Source: Capitella teleta | Taxonomy: Eukaryota; Annelida; Polychaeta; Capitellidae | Assembly (NCBI GenBank): GCA_000328365.1 | Contig: KB310235.1 | Span: forward strand, 280,449 to 344,448 | Reading direction: 5' to 3' | DNA length: 64,000 bases | In this document: piece by piece, positions 45,370-57,606 of the stretch | Numbering within the stretch: the stretch's first letter is position 1 | Layout of the letters: every line of letters begins with the position of its first letter | The notes under the pieces: generated by a model | The model's input: the letters and a program-made list of their open reading frames with translations, nothing else | The model's database searches: none | What the model was told of the DNA's origin: nothing | Made by a program: the position numbers and the translations under genes

Positions 45370-46767
45370 GTCAGTATATTGGTGGTCCAGCTACACCAGG
45401 TTAATCAAGCAAAATAATGAGTTCCGATCATGAATGCGTATTAGGGAAAACAATTCTCAGGTTAATGACATGTTACACGTAGTTGAAATAATTATAGAGG
45501 TATTTATATTGCGTGTAATAGATTTAATATTTTAATACTTTAAAATAATGTATAAATAAATCCCGCCTGTAATCATGGCTGTTCGGTTTTAGTTATAATA
45601 CAGTTACTATGAAGTATATAAACACACACCTGCCTCTGTATGTTATGTAAGTCAGTCAATTCCTTTTAGCTTATGTAATCCTATTTGGGAATACTCGTTT
45701 TGGTGTTTTTTTTTTTTTTTTTTTTTCCATCCCCACGCGTTATAAAAAGCAACGTAACATGCACATTACATTGAACCTGGTTTAAATTAAAGCCTTTCAT
45801 CCGCGCACACATGTTGCTGTGAATCTCCTTAAAATAATCGAATTTATATTAATTGAGCTAGAAAACAAGGTTGCTGTTCTCTGTGCAATTAAGATGAGCT
45901 TTTATTTAAACCTGGACTTTGACAAAGTATTTCTTTGAGATTTTTTTAATATGGGAATGCGGTAAATCAGTTAATAATTAAGCCCTAGCTTAGAATAAAC
46001 CGGTGGTTTTGCGGTGGTCTGCTTGTTATAGGCAATGGTACTGGTAGTTAGAGTAGAGAAAAGGAGAAGTACAGAATAAAGATCAGACATCATGGGAAAA
46101 TGCGGAGAATAATTGATCACAGAACCAGGGGGAACTGAGAGGGAGTGGTTATGCAATGAGATCAAACAGTATAATATATGCCTGTGTGGGTATTATATCA
46201 GGGAGGGAAGCAAATACGCACTATGATGTATTGAACAGGCTGAAAGGATCTTTTTTTCATATAAATAATATAATTAACATGATGGCCATAATTCTAAGAT
46301 AATTGTACGGGGATAAAATTACACCTGTGACTAGAATGCACTCGGATATGAACAACATGCTAAGATCCACATGCTTGCAAAAACCAGGGTTGACCTAGCT
46401 CAAGATTGCGTAAATCAATATGTATATGCCAGTCAAACCATGTGTACAAAACGCTAGTACAGCCATCAGCAATTGGATCGAGATTAGCTTGAAGACAACT
46501 AAATATACCTAAATATATACAAGAAGTATATTGGCAAAACATGTGTTTCCTTTGACTTATATATGGCAGGGTCCGTTAATTGTAAGAGTACGTATGCAGA
46601 TGAATGCATCATGATAACATCTGCCTTTAAGATCTCAGCCGCCATGCTCTGTTTGTCGAGCGAACGGTTAAGACACACGTAGTTTATGCTCTCCCACCTA
46701 TTTGCACGCATCGCTCAGTCGCTCACCTTGAAATGTGCCCCCATTGAGTTCTCTTTCCATTTCTCAG
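45370..46767. other. Probable 5' UTR intron
   Basis: No coding sequence or recognised element. A run of about 23 T at 45704-45726 is the only low-complexity tract. Confidence 0.35.
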
Positions 46768-46788
46768 GAGTACATTGCCCGCAGCAAC

Positions 46789-47841
46789 ATGTCTCGTCAG
46801 AATTCCTTCACCAACGGCGTCACAACCAGGGGTCCCTCCATGAACCCCGCTATCAGCACCAGTACCATCAACTCGCACAACTCCAGGAGTTCAGTGGGGT
46901 CACCGCACGACTGGTTCAACTTAAACAAGCGCGCACCGAGTGTCGGGGATTCCGTCACCGATGGGTGCCTGGAGCTGGGCCGGGATGCTGGTCTGGGGAA
47001 CGTGTATCACACGCGCTATCGGATCCGACATGAGAAGCAATCGGAAGGAGTGTGTGGTGAAATGATGAAAGAGGAAATGTTCCCATGTTGCGGAGAGAAA
47101 GCGAAACAAAGCTGCGGCCGATTCATTTGGGCGATTATCCGGAGTGAAGCGTTTCTGTTCTCGCTTCACCTGACTGCCCTCGGCTTAGGCGTCGTCAAGG
47201 AGGCCGCAAATTACCGCGAGGAAGAAGAAGTTCTCCATCTGATTCACTCCATCATCGAGACGCTCGTCTCCATATTATTGGTCACTGTGCGTATTGTCTC
47301 AGGTTGGACGGCCTTCTACTACATCACAAAGCAGGTCTATAAGATTGAGCGATTGAAAGGATCTTCCACTACTAACTTGCATGACATAATTCAAGGCCAG
47401 TCTCTGAGACGTTGGCTGAAGTTGTATACCTTTGGAGGTGTACTACTCGACCTATTCTTGGTGGGAACCTTCGTCTGCTTTTACTTCTTCGCTCACCTTG
47501 GTTGGACAGTGTTGACCAACCAGTTCGCTCTTGTGGTGATCGGTGTTATGGCGTCACTGTACATGACACGGGTGAGCAAGACAATGTCTACGAATAGAGA
47601 AGACCAGCACAAAGCAGCCCTCTATGAATCCATGCTGCTACTGCAGGAGTTGCAAACCTTGTCTGCGTCGCCCGATGCCAAGGATGAGGACAAGAGAGCG
47701 CTTTCGGACAGGATTGCTCGCTTCTCTAAAGCGTTGAGAGACACGCAGATGTTCGAGCAGCCGGGAACCATTGAGCTGTCTGAGAAGTACAAGCCTGCTT
47801 ACAGTTTAACTATGAATGCAATGATGCAATCGATGGTGTAG
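46789..47841 (+). CDS. Unrecognised four-pass membrane protein
   Basis: The 350-aa protein has a Ser/Asn/Thr-rich N-terminal tail (about 1-45), a Cys-bearing juxtamembrane region (GVCGEM, FPCCGEKAKQSCG) and four hydrophobic segments at about 119-136, 157-178, 211-238 and 240-260. Between the second and third is a basic loop (YKIERLKGS...QSLRRWLK). After the fourth comes an EDQHKAALYESMLLLQELQTL helix likely to form a coiled coil. The coding part is a single exon. I chose Met at 46789 because it follows the TTTCTCAG acceptor; an in-frame ATG at 46735 lies inside the presumed intron. The topology could suit a channel, transporter subunit or receptor, but no signature motif of those classes is present and I recognise no family. 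Confidence 0.75.
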   Translation: MSRQNSFTNGVTTRGPSMNPAISTSTINSHNSRSSVGSPHDWFNLNKRAPSVGDSVTDGCLELGRDAGLGNVYHTRYRIRHEKQSEGVCGEMMKEEMFPCCGEKAKQSCGRFIWAIIRSEAFLFSLHLTALGLGVVKEAANYREEEEVLHLIHSIIETLVSILLVTVRIVSGWTAFYYITKQVYKIERLKGSSTTNLHDIIQGQSLRRWLKLYTFGGVLLDLFLVGTFVCFYFFAHLGWTVLTNQFALVVIGVMASLYMTRVSKTMSTNREDQHKAALYESMLLLQELQTLSASPDAKDEDKRALSDRIARFSKALRDTQMFEQPGTIELSEKYKPAYSLTMNAMMQSMV

Positions 47842-49375
47842 GAAGATGACAGTTAACCTGTGATTGACACAAATGTTACATAACTGCAGGGTTCTCAAGA
47901 CCTGTGACACGTGTGTTTTGTACAATAACGATAGATATGATGTGTTCAAATTGTACACGTATGTATAATGTTTTGTGCGTAAGAAATGGCCATGTTTTAC
48001 CGTATAATATTTCTTATAATATACTTTTAGCTCATATAGATCCATAACATAAAATAAAAATTAAATTCGCGTTTTAGTGTTTCCCATAAAAAAAAATAAC
48101 TCATCCGTTTAATATGGTAACGAGAGAATGCCGTTATGCTTACTTCTGAGTTCCAATTGCGAAGAGAGAAAAAATTGACGCCAGTGATTTGGGTGGCTGC
48201 ATGATGGTGAGTGAACATCGATGTAAGCTAATAATATTATGGTAGAGGAGAAAAACAAGAACTTGTTATTCAAAATCATGCTGCAAATTTCACATTTAGA
48301 GACGCACACTAAATCGTGATGGTCTGTAAGAGTAGCCATCAAACACCAAGAGAAGAGGGGGAAAAAGGTTGTGAACAAAAGGGAAAATTTTAAACTGGAT
48401 ATTTCCTCTCAAATATCTCTGTGCTGATGACTCCGTGAGGTCATCGGAGAGGGTCAAAATGAATGCTGATCTCAAAGATAATTTATGCATCTGCGGATTT
48501 AGCATACGTCTGGCGCCTTCAGAGACATAAAATGTGCATTCTCACATACGTTACGTCGTTCATTGTACATGTACACAAATAATCAATTATATGTGTTGTA
48601 GAACCGTTTCGCCCACATATAGCTTGTAAATCATTTTTATCTGTACATGTGTGTCATTGCATGCCGCAGCTGAATTGAACCGCGGCTGCGCATGTTGTGA
48701 TCGGGCATTGGTTGGGATGGAGGTCGTCCGGGAAGTTTAACCCATTTGCACCTCGGAGTCATTGTGTCGCATCCAATGCACGTACGATTTGGGAAGACTC
48801 AAGTAACGCTCACTTCAGCCTCGAGGCTTCACCAGCATTCCCTAAGTTAACAGTAAGCTGTGACCTCGAAGGTTGGGTGGTTGGGCGGCTGAACGATATG
48901 TCATGCATGAGATTATAGGTTTGGTGATCTCAACAACTCGCCGGTGAGAGCTATCTCATATAGTATACGCAATCGATATCTTAGTGTGGTCTCAACCAGA
49001 AGATTGGTGTCGACTGGAAGTACAAGAGAGTCTAATTATGCGATGTGGGCGGATATCCCGACGAATGCTCATTTCAGACTCCAAGTGTCAATCATATTAC
49101 CGGAATTCTTTACGGAGGATCCTGAGCGGTACAATTAAAGCGCGTATAGTTCCATATACACCATATACAGCAGCGCTGAATGGTTATATTTACATCAACG
49201 ATTGAAGAAAATGAAGAACATTATATATTTCATGTGTCATTCAACGGGGTTCTGGTGTTAAGATGAGAGGTCACAGACATGAAAACCATAGCGAAAAAGA
49301 TAATATCACTGGCAACATATATGCAAGAATAGCGCGATCATGCCTTTGAAAAATTCGACTCCTCTTTTCCCTTGT
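47842..49375. other. 3' flank and gene-free stretch
   Basis: It begins with the 3' UTR of the membrane protein (AAATAAAAATTAAA at about 48050 may serve as poly(A) signal). Two mutually similar open stretches at about 48760-48870 and 49020-49135 are discussed among the findings. No complete gene is supported. Confidence 0.35.
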
Positions 49376-50317
49376 TCAGTTCTTCACTGCCACAATGCAA
49401 AAGTATTTGTTTGGGTCGCATGCACTTTCAGCCGCCATCGTATTCGGGTCGAACGAATAAGCCAGATGCTCAACAACTGAGAAACCAGCGGCGTCGAGCT
49501 GTCTTCGAATGGTCGCCTCATCCTGGCTGAGCGAGTGGAATTTGCGGCCACCAACGCTGTAGAAGGACTGATTATAAGTGCCGCATAAAAAAAGGCCGCC
49601 TCCCTGGCGAAGGTAGTCAGCCAGCTTAGCCAGGAAGCGGCTGTAATCAGCTGATGTCTTCGCTGCAGCTTCTAATGTTAGACTGGAGTACACAACGTCC
49701 ATTGCGCCGTACTTAGAGAGAACTTTCTGCTCAATTGGTTCTTCTTGATTGAGGTCGCAAAAGGCAACCTCGCGGATGGGTTCTCGGGTTCGCTGTTCAA
49801 CTAGCTGAGGCGTCATCCTGAAAAACAAACACATCAAGAAAGAACTCATGGAATGCGAGCACCTCACCCTTTGCCCTCGAAATCGGCAACCGATTTGAAG
49901 AATGAGCTCCAGTCGTGAGCGTCGGCTGCATTCGCCAACCAAGCCTCGATCGCTGCTCTGTTTTGGGGTGCATACTCGGTGAGGAGAACATTCTTGAAAT
50001 ACTTGCTGGCACTCATGGCGCTGTGAATACTCGGTCCTGAGCAAACGTCGAGGAAATTGTCGCCATTGAAATGACCTAATTAGACCAAGAACATAATATT
50101 TCATTCATTTTGTTTCGGTTGATCGAAGGAGATATTCCTGCCCACCTGATGCCAGTGCTTTGTGTAGGAACTGCATCATGCGTTCATTGAAGACTGGGAC
50201 GATGCCTTCCAATTCGGATCCACATCCAGGCCACGTGGCTTCAAGGTAGTTCTTCGGGGCAAATAAATCACCGCAGCAGTAGTCACGACCAAATAGGACC
50301 TTGTTTGCTGCTGCCAT
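49376..50317 (-). CDS. SAM-dependent small-molecule methyltransferase, NNMT/INMT/PNMT family
   Basis: Cytosolic enzyme predicted to methylate a small amine or pyridine-type substrate with S-adenosylmethionine. Three exons give 273 aa (human NNMT 264): 50146-50317, 49868-50075, 49376-49817. The N-terminal FAPKNYLEATW stretch stands where the family has FNPRDYLEKYY. Motif I is FLDVCSGPSIHSAMSA (human NNMT LLIDIGSGPTIYQLLSA), followed by TEYAPQNRAAIEAWL and HDWSSFFKSVADFEGK, and later DVVYSSLTLEAA and a GGRKFHSL...EEA-type substrate-side strand. Which of NNMT, INMT or PNMT it serves cannot be told; lineage-specific expansion of this family is common. An upstream donor at about 50602 suggests a non-coding 5' exon; reading through it would also be in phase (AANVELKKFSGM) and would add residues before Met1. 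Confidence 0.88.
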
Positions 50318-51776
50318 TCCGGAAAACTGCACAAACAGACAAGAATGGCAGGACACAAATCAATTGTGCATGACCTTCCCGAAATTTTGGCATTAGCAAG
50401 CTTACACTCAACGCTCGCCGTTTACGTCATATATGGCTGTACATTACTCGTGGAGATCGTACGAAAAATGAAATGATATCCAATACTCCAACATGCAGGT
50501 ATATCTGTAAAGTATTAAATTTATATGTATACACCGTATTGTACACTATGTACGATACATACTCCGCGCAATTAATACTTGAGCTTCAGCGCTTACCTTT
50601 TTGAGCTCGACGTTCGCTGCTGCATGAACTGAAGGAAAACAAACCGCAATAAATAGTATGTTACGAGCTCTGCTGGCAAATGTGCACGCAGCAATTAACC
50701 TGTAAGTGTTCGGTTGAGTGGTAATTACTCGGTCTAAGTAGGGCACTGTCACTGTGTACTCGTTGGTCGAGCAGTGAATACTATTGCCAGTATCAAGGAG
50801 TTACGTGCATCAAGGAGTTACTGTATTCTGAATTCAAAGCTCACCACCATCCTTTGATAATGTACGATGCTCGCTCGAAAAGTTTCCGGCCTACTATATA
50901 TAGTATTAGTACTGTATGTAGAAAAAGCGTAGCGCGCAAAAGAATAATGATAACCTGCTCAGTACTGGGCACGGTCTTAGTGCGCTATGATTTCCTAAGA
51001 TCCGGGTTCATAATGAGTTTCATAAAAGACACCGTTATGATTCATTCAATGTTCGATCCACTGATGCAAGAGCATGCGTTTACAGATCAGTACGTTGTTC
51101 GATCTTCCGAAGCATAAGCGTTATGGATGTACAAGAAGCAACCAAGAGTATTCAAACACGAGCGTTGTTTCGAAAAAGTTCTTTGCCTAATATAGAACGC
51201 GTGAACACAGAAAGTTGAAATTTTGGTTCGAGTATAGCTCTCCAGGGGTAGCGGAAATGAAAATTGCAAACACTGAATTTCTCAGAAAGTCGTGTGATCA
51301 CCTCGGGCGCCAATTTGAGTCAAGCAGGGGTCGGCATTTTATAAAAATGCGGCAGACTCCTGATTTACACGCTAATTCAAAATCGATTTTAAACAATTAA
51401 TCATGGACGAATATCTCTGATATTTTACACATAGACACATCAAAGCAATAAAAATTAAATTTGTTTATCACATTTTGATGAAATTATTATAAAATGGTCA
51501 AATTAGGCCCAGAAGAGAACACTAGTAGGCCCCTACTGCAGTACTGGCATAAATTTATGTTCCTTGATGTATAATTAAACATAAATAAAAAAATTAAAAA
51601 CATTAAGTGAATTGCACAATTAATTGGCAGACATATTTCCATTTTAATTTGCATGTATGTGCCATATTTTATTGAAATCATTGAATCCGAAGAACTGGTA
51701 GGTCTAACGGTCCCGTGAAAACGTTTCCCACGATCCTTTTTGGCTTTTATGGTATTTTTTCATTTCTCCGAACTTT

Positions 51777-51822
<46 letters not shown>

Positions 51823-53236
51823 TCATTTATTCACCATAACAATAATGGTAATTAATGAGTTAACAGAAAAAAGTTATGTAATGTACAGGACTATTCGGGC
51901 TCAATAATTAATTTTCCCGAGGAAGCACCACTGAGCCCTTTAGCGGGATTTTGTGGTATTTTGTTAGGAGTATGAATACCGTCAAATAATTAAAATGGAG
52001 TGATACAATTATCCACATCTATGCATAATATGGATACAGACAGTATTTTGTCACTCGAACAAATTTTCAGACATACATTTATAGTGATATACCGGTAATT
52101 ATAATAAACTAAATTATCAGATTGTAAGACACTAACAGATACCCTAAGTATACATGTCCGTATTTTCCACTTTGCATAAAAAGCTATCGTATGTTGCAAA
52201 AAATATTATTTTAAATGGCTGACTGGTTTTCTGGTGGAATTATCAAAATGAGCAGGGGTTTTTTATGTGCTTCCCTAACGCAATGTCCGTATTATCTAAA
52301 TTTACTGTCGTCGGAAAAACATTTAATTTTCATCACAGCAAAGCCAATAAACAAGCAGTGTACTTAATTAAAATCAGCGATCAGATGTTGCGAGAAAGTG
52401 TGATGATCGTCGAGAGACCCACAAATCAAATTTTGGGCATCCGAAATGAGGCTTTGGCAGTGATATCGGTAGGAATGCGTTCAATGTCAAAGACTAGCTA
52501 TGCCAGGGAAATAACAAAGCTACATTTAATCTTGTGCATAATTCTTCTACCTACAAATTTCAAGCTTCTAGTATTGCGTGTTCTATGTTAGGCCGAGAAC
52601 TTTTCAAACAACCGTTGTCAGTAGAATGCGTGATGCGACTAATGCCTCCTCTGCGGACTGGATGCGAGTGAATTTCTGAATAACCCTCTGAAGATAATGA
52701 TAACAGGATGGCATATCCCAAATGAACCTGCCTCCATTATGGATCATAACCCATTCAATCACATTGTGATCTAATCGCAGATCTTCCACGTAGGATAATG
52801 AAGAAATTCATGAAAGTGCAGCCTTCCTCACCATTCATTTAACGAACCAAAATCATTTTCACACAAAAACCCCGACTGCCAGCGCAACAATCAACACTCA
52901 GTTCCCTCATCAGATGCAAGAAAATCATTGACTGCTTCAAGGGGAAATTCAACAGCAAATGTTCTACATGTACAGTACACTAAGAGCACTGGGACGACAA
53001 TGGAAGAACTACAGATGTGTCTGTCAATGCAAGCGTGAACTCGCCTTTAGTCTTAGAATAAAAATAAAAAAATGACAAAGAAATAAAAGAAAACAATAAA
53101 ATATGATTAATACATTGTCCATTTATTAAATTTTTTGACATACGGCACAGGCATACTACAGAGACATTAATTGTATAATATTCATCTTTTTGATTGACAA
53201 ATATTTTAAACTCATAAAACGCAACAGTAGAATATC
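50318..53236. other. Gene-free stretch with microsatellite
   Basis: No gene is supported. It contains an (ATA)n tract of about 45 bp at 51779-51823 and AT-rich DNA. Frames up to 108 codons (52265-52591) show no domain-like pattern. On the minus strand, TTTATT at about 53117 gives an AATAAA for the SSR3 transcript. Confidence 0.4.
51779..51823. repeat. (ATA)n microsatellite, about 15 units
   Basis: A perfect trinucleotide repeat in AT-rich intergenic DNA. Confidence 0.95.
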
Positions 53237-54539
53237 CTATTTGGTGCCAGTGGAGAAGAGGGCCAGCAGACCTCCTGCTGATGCCATGGAAAGGACGTAA
53301 TTGAAGGTAGGGTTGAATGACCTCAGCACGTAAAAAGAAGCCACGATGACAAAGGTGAGGAAAAGAGCGTTGTTGTAGAAAATGGAGAATGTAGTTGCTT
53401 CGTAGTCAGCGACTTCATTCTTCTTCCAGAGGATCCTGCAAAAAATGATGACAAATAAATAAACATGGTTTTCAGCGGTGGTAACTGGTACCTCTCTTCC
53501 TTCTCTTGCTTGGACATCTTCTTGTCACCTTCGACCTTCTTCATGATCTCATGGCTGACCGCCTCTCCCCTCTTCTGAGCAATCCTGAAACTCAATCAAA
53601 TTAAAACTATGTCTGAAAATGATGATTTCAACAACTCACTGGTGTTTGAGCAGGAATTTGTGGTTCTTGTAAGCAAACGCAACCAGATATGTGCATACGA
53701 GGGTCATGGCCACGAACACGACAGCCGACTGCTGCAAGTCCATTTGGTGGATGCGCCAGAACAACCCTGAAATACGCCAAGCGATTGGTAATCAGCTGTA
53801 TTGAGTATTGATGAATGGTGCTTATGAGAGGCGAAAATTACCATGAGACGCATGATAACAGAATATTAAGAAGAATTTTAATGGATACCTCACTCATGAG
53901 AGGCCTCTCTGAATCTGAATACAGTATGGTAGCAATATAATTATGAATATAACCGACCAGCTAACTCCGATTTCTGATGCCTAATCTACTGCCATTTTGT
54001 ACACTAGGCGGTACTGTTACCATAGAAAACAAAAGATAGTGTTTGTCACCGCAGACTGCTATAATTAGAACTAAAACTTCTTACATTTGACTTACACTAC
54101 CCACTACAGTGACTAGTAGACTACTGTGACTGTCCACAGCCTTTTGAATTTGAGTCAGTCTGGGTCTACAACACTCAACAGTCTGCAGAGAATAGGCAAA
54201 TAGCAGCGATATTACACAAGCACTAGTTGATCGATGTAGCCAACATGCCGACCCCAATGCATAAAGTCATGCAATCTATTAAATCAGGGACCAGAGGCAG
54301 TTGACAGCAGCCACTGGACGACGGATCGGAGATCGCCGAAGCGTCAAGCGGTGGACGTGGCAGGTGTTACTACGTTCAAGGAAGACTTTCGAGCGAAGTA
54401 CAGATAACTCACACATAGGAATGGCCGAAACAATGAAGGCATTTCCGTAGAACAACGCTGAAGATTTTGTGCTGACATTGCGGCTGAAATCTTGGAGCAG
54501 GAGCTCTTCTTGTTTGGTGAGTTTCGTGCTGGGTGCCAT
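53237..54539 (-). CDS. SSR3: Translocon-associated protein subunit gamma (TRAP-gamma)
   Basis: ER membrane subunit of the TRAP complex, which sits at the Sec61 translocon and helps insertion of some signal sequences. Four exons give 181 aa (human 185): 54413-54539, 53640-53766, 53492-53584, 53237-53435. The start [20 protein letters not shown] matches human [22 protein letters not shown]. Other shared stretches are [75 protein letters not shown], and the C-terminal [10 protein letters not shown]...ALFSTGTK. Four membrane segments are evident: two before and two after the charged cytosolic loop. The first donor is ATGT|GTGAGT; a nearer GT would break the frame. Confidence 0.96.
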
Positions 54540-54619
54540 GTTTACGATGTTGAGTGCCGAGAGGAAGTGATGTCGCCGGAAGTGACGTTGACTTACGTGT
54601 TTTGCAGTCGCAAATAATA

Positions 54620-55775
54620 CAGAGTAGGCCAAAAGTAGTCTATCTACTCCATGTTACAAATTTCAATGCTTTTCAATGGCATCGAACTTTTCCGAGAAAG
54701 TGTTACAAAACAGGTCGCAGTATAATAACTACACAAATCTCAGATAAATAAAAACCTGGTATGGACAGTTTAATATTTACTGCTGCCGTTTCTATCATTT
54801 CAAATCCAATTTTGTCGACATTGGTCAGTTGATGCCGATTTATCTCAATCATAAGAGACTAGGAGTGCTTAGAGTGCACCCAACATTGGGCGATATTTTG
54901 ATTATTTTCCCTTTCAGCCCCTGACCATGAACAAGGCATCGCTTTCATGATCAAGTAGGCCTTACAGTCCATAATAATGGGAATGCATCGTACGTACATA
55001 GTAAATTGACTGTCGGGATGGTGGAGGTGTTGGCAATGAATGTATTATGTCGCCAGCACTTTTTCAACACATTTTGTTTAAGAATATTTTCTTACAATCC
55101 AAATGTGCTCTTCTGTCATTATTCTGGTACGTAGCATATCACATAATGTAACGACCTACTCAAGAAATAACAACAATGAAAAAAAAGGCCAATTAAGTAA
55201 AATACTCAATAAAATCGACGTTTTTAAAAGAAAAGTACGATGCTGCGCACAGTGCGCAGCAAGCAGCGAGTCGCAAAATTTGCGCGCAAAATATGTTTTG
55301 GCGTCGCTCGTTTGAACCGTATGCATTATTAATTATCTTTGTGCATCTAATTATAATATTTTTTTAAATTATAGTTATTTAATTTTTATTATTGAATAAG
55401 CGAGCTATATTCTATAGTTTGTGAGTGTTGTTGTTGGGATTGTAGCACTAATGCTTATCAACTAAAATCGAAACGAAGCAGATTATTTGTACTGCAGCGC
55501 CAAGCAACAGGTCATATTCCACAATGCTGGTTCAGGGGCCACCTGATTACGCGCACACAAAGCTCTTCAGAAGGGATCACTTATTACTCGGAATTTAATG
55601 TGCTACCCTCATTCAAAATTAACGTTTTATTTTATTTATTTGTATAAATGGGTGCGTAATAACTTAATAAATCCATATCAGGTATTTATTTTTTGAATAA
55701 TTGATAGATTTTAGCAAATTTTAAAGCAAATTTCAAAGTTTTGTTTTTGACATGGACTACTTTTGGCCCACTCTG
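54620..55775. mobile_element. Family 2 DNA transposon, complete 1156-bp non-autonomous copy
   Basis: Termini CAGAGTAGGCCAAAAGTAGT (left) and CAGAGTGGGCCAAAAGTAGT (right, inverted) form terminal inverted repeats of about 28 bp. TA is duplicated at 54618-54619 and 55776-55777, the Tc1/mariner-superfamily target. No transposase frame is present (longest frame 70 codons). Partial copies lie at 27263-27603 and 30151-30460. Confidence 0.85.
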
Positions 55776-55892
55776 TATAATTATTACATAATTTTCACTT
55801 GAATCTTACTTGAACGTTGGGCCAAGGGAGAGCATGGATCTTCTGGGCCCCTTGGATTGTAGAGTTGCATTGATTTTCTTATACTTGATATA

Positions 55893-57600
55893 CAGGGTGT
55901 TTTGAAAGTATATTTCCAAGTAATAAGGGTTTTTCAGCCTTGCGTAAATTGTTACACCAATGCTCTTTTCCCTATAACCGCGCTATGTACCCCAATATAA
56001 TTATCATTTATAGTTGCAGTAGCCTCTTATCGAATATATTAGGCCCTTTACCGAGTAATTTCATAGCAAATATTCCAGAAATGCTGCATTAACGACGCCG
56101 CCTCAAAATGCACATTCGTCGTTCCGCTCAGAGCATCAGAGGCCGCGAACAAACATGCGTACACAGTGGCGCCATCGCCAGATCCACCACTTCAAATCAA
56201 AACAAATCTTTAAAATTAATTAGTATACATATTATTTTAATTCTAGAAGTTTAGAACACGATAAAAGAACACAAACATGAAAGTGTTATATACTACAGAT
56301 GCCATATGTAGTATATAACATAATAACATCTGATGGTCTTCTCGCTTCCATGATAAATTATCTCTTCTGCATGTCCATGGGAGTCTTCGAGGCTAATTTT
56401 GATTAATATTGTTTCATATGTGATCAGTCGATAATTAAAATAATGTGACACAGACAAGTATCTATTAGTTGCATATAATAATAAAACGCTATAATGATGA
56501 AAAATTTATATACACTAATATTTTATACCGTTTAAGATGAGGACTCAGCACGTTTATTTCGGCTCAGGGAAGCAGAGGCTGCAAACAAACAGGCGTGCAT
56601 AATGGCACTATCACAAAATCTGCAACTTCAAATCAAACCCTTTCTGAGATACTCTATATCAGTATTTAATAAATATCCGCAAATCCTTTCATGTGAAGAA
56701 AATAAACCACAGGAGTTATTTACCACAGAGGGTCTTCGCATTAATGTTATTATTTGAACTCCCCTATATGCATGTTCATTGGAGCCTATGGTGTAAAACT
56801 TTATTTGTTTGTGTAAGCAATTATGCATTGCATGCTAATGTGACCAATACATGCATGTATTATGCAGTGATATTAATAATGATTTATTATAATGTAAACA
56901 ATGCTTTGCCATGGTATTTTGTTCGCTATGGAATGATCCAGACTCACACAAAATATTTAGCATGCATGTGCCATAATTAATTGCCACAACACTAGTCATA
57001 GCTGTTTGTGTTACGACGGATAGGAGAAGAATAAATGGGTAATTTCTTAATTTATGATACAAACAAAACATCCACACATTTCTCCTTCAGAATAATAGTG
57101 AATACAGATAGTTTAATCAAATTCAACATCATTTAATAATGCTAAAAAATGATAAGGAGCATTCCGCGATGATGCTTTCTTATTGTAAACAAAGTTTTGC
57201 TCAACATTTCATCAATGCTTATCCGTTCGAAATATTCCAAATACCTTATGACATCTAACTACAATAATTATCATAATTAATTGGCTATATAAACCATATA
57301 AAGTAAGATAAACAACGCTTATCGAGTGAGGTGAATGTGCCTGATTGCGAAGATCATGAATGAAAATTAAGTGATGTACGCGACGCGGTGTCGTAATTTC
57401 ATAATTATCAAATTAGTTGAAGAAAACAACCATAATAAAAGTCATAATTGTCAAGATAAGAGGCTATTGTGGCAATAAATGATAATTATATTGGGATACA
57501 TTGCGCGGTTTTAGAGAAAAAGAGCCTTTTTGTAACACTTTACTCGAGGTTGAAAAATCCCCACTACATGTACTTGTAAATATACTTTTGAAAGTCCCTG
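55893..57600. mobile_element. Family 1 long-TIR DNA transposon, complete 1708-bp non-autonomous copy
   Basis: Both ends start CAGGG and are flanked by TA (55891-55892, 57601-57602). The terminal inverted repeats extend about 145 bp: left and inverted right share AAAGTATATTT, GGTTTTTCA / GGATTTTTCA, GTAAA.TGTTACA, CCGCGC, CCCAATATAATTATCATTTA and AGCCTCTTATC. Inside, a segment of about 75 bp occurs twice in diverged form (about 56135-56215 and 56560-56640; shared AGAGGC.GC.AACAAACA.GCGT and ACTTCAAATCAAA). No transposase is encoded (longest frame 95 codons without domain features). Other copies: 1-170 and 25563-26940. Confidence 0.88.
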
Positions 57601-57606
57601 TACATA

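Noticed and set aside
52265-52591. 108-codon plus-strand frame
   Set aside because: No domain or coding-like composition; a frame of this size is expected by chance in 64 kb.
52604-52789. 61-codon minus-strand frame that looks protein-like
   Set aside because: It has no splice signals joining it to anything, no conserved motif, and lies in AT-rich intergenic DNA.
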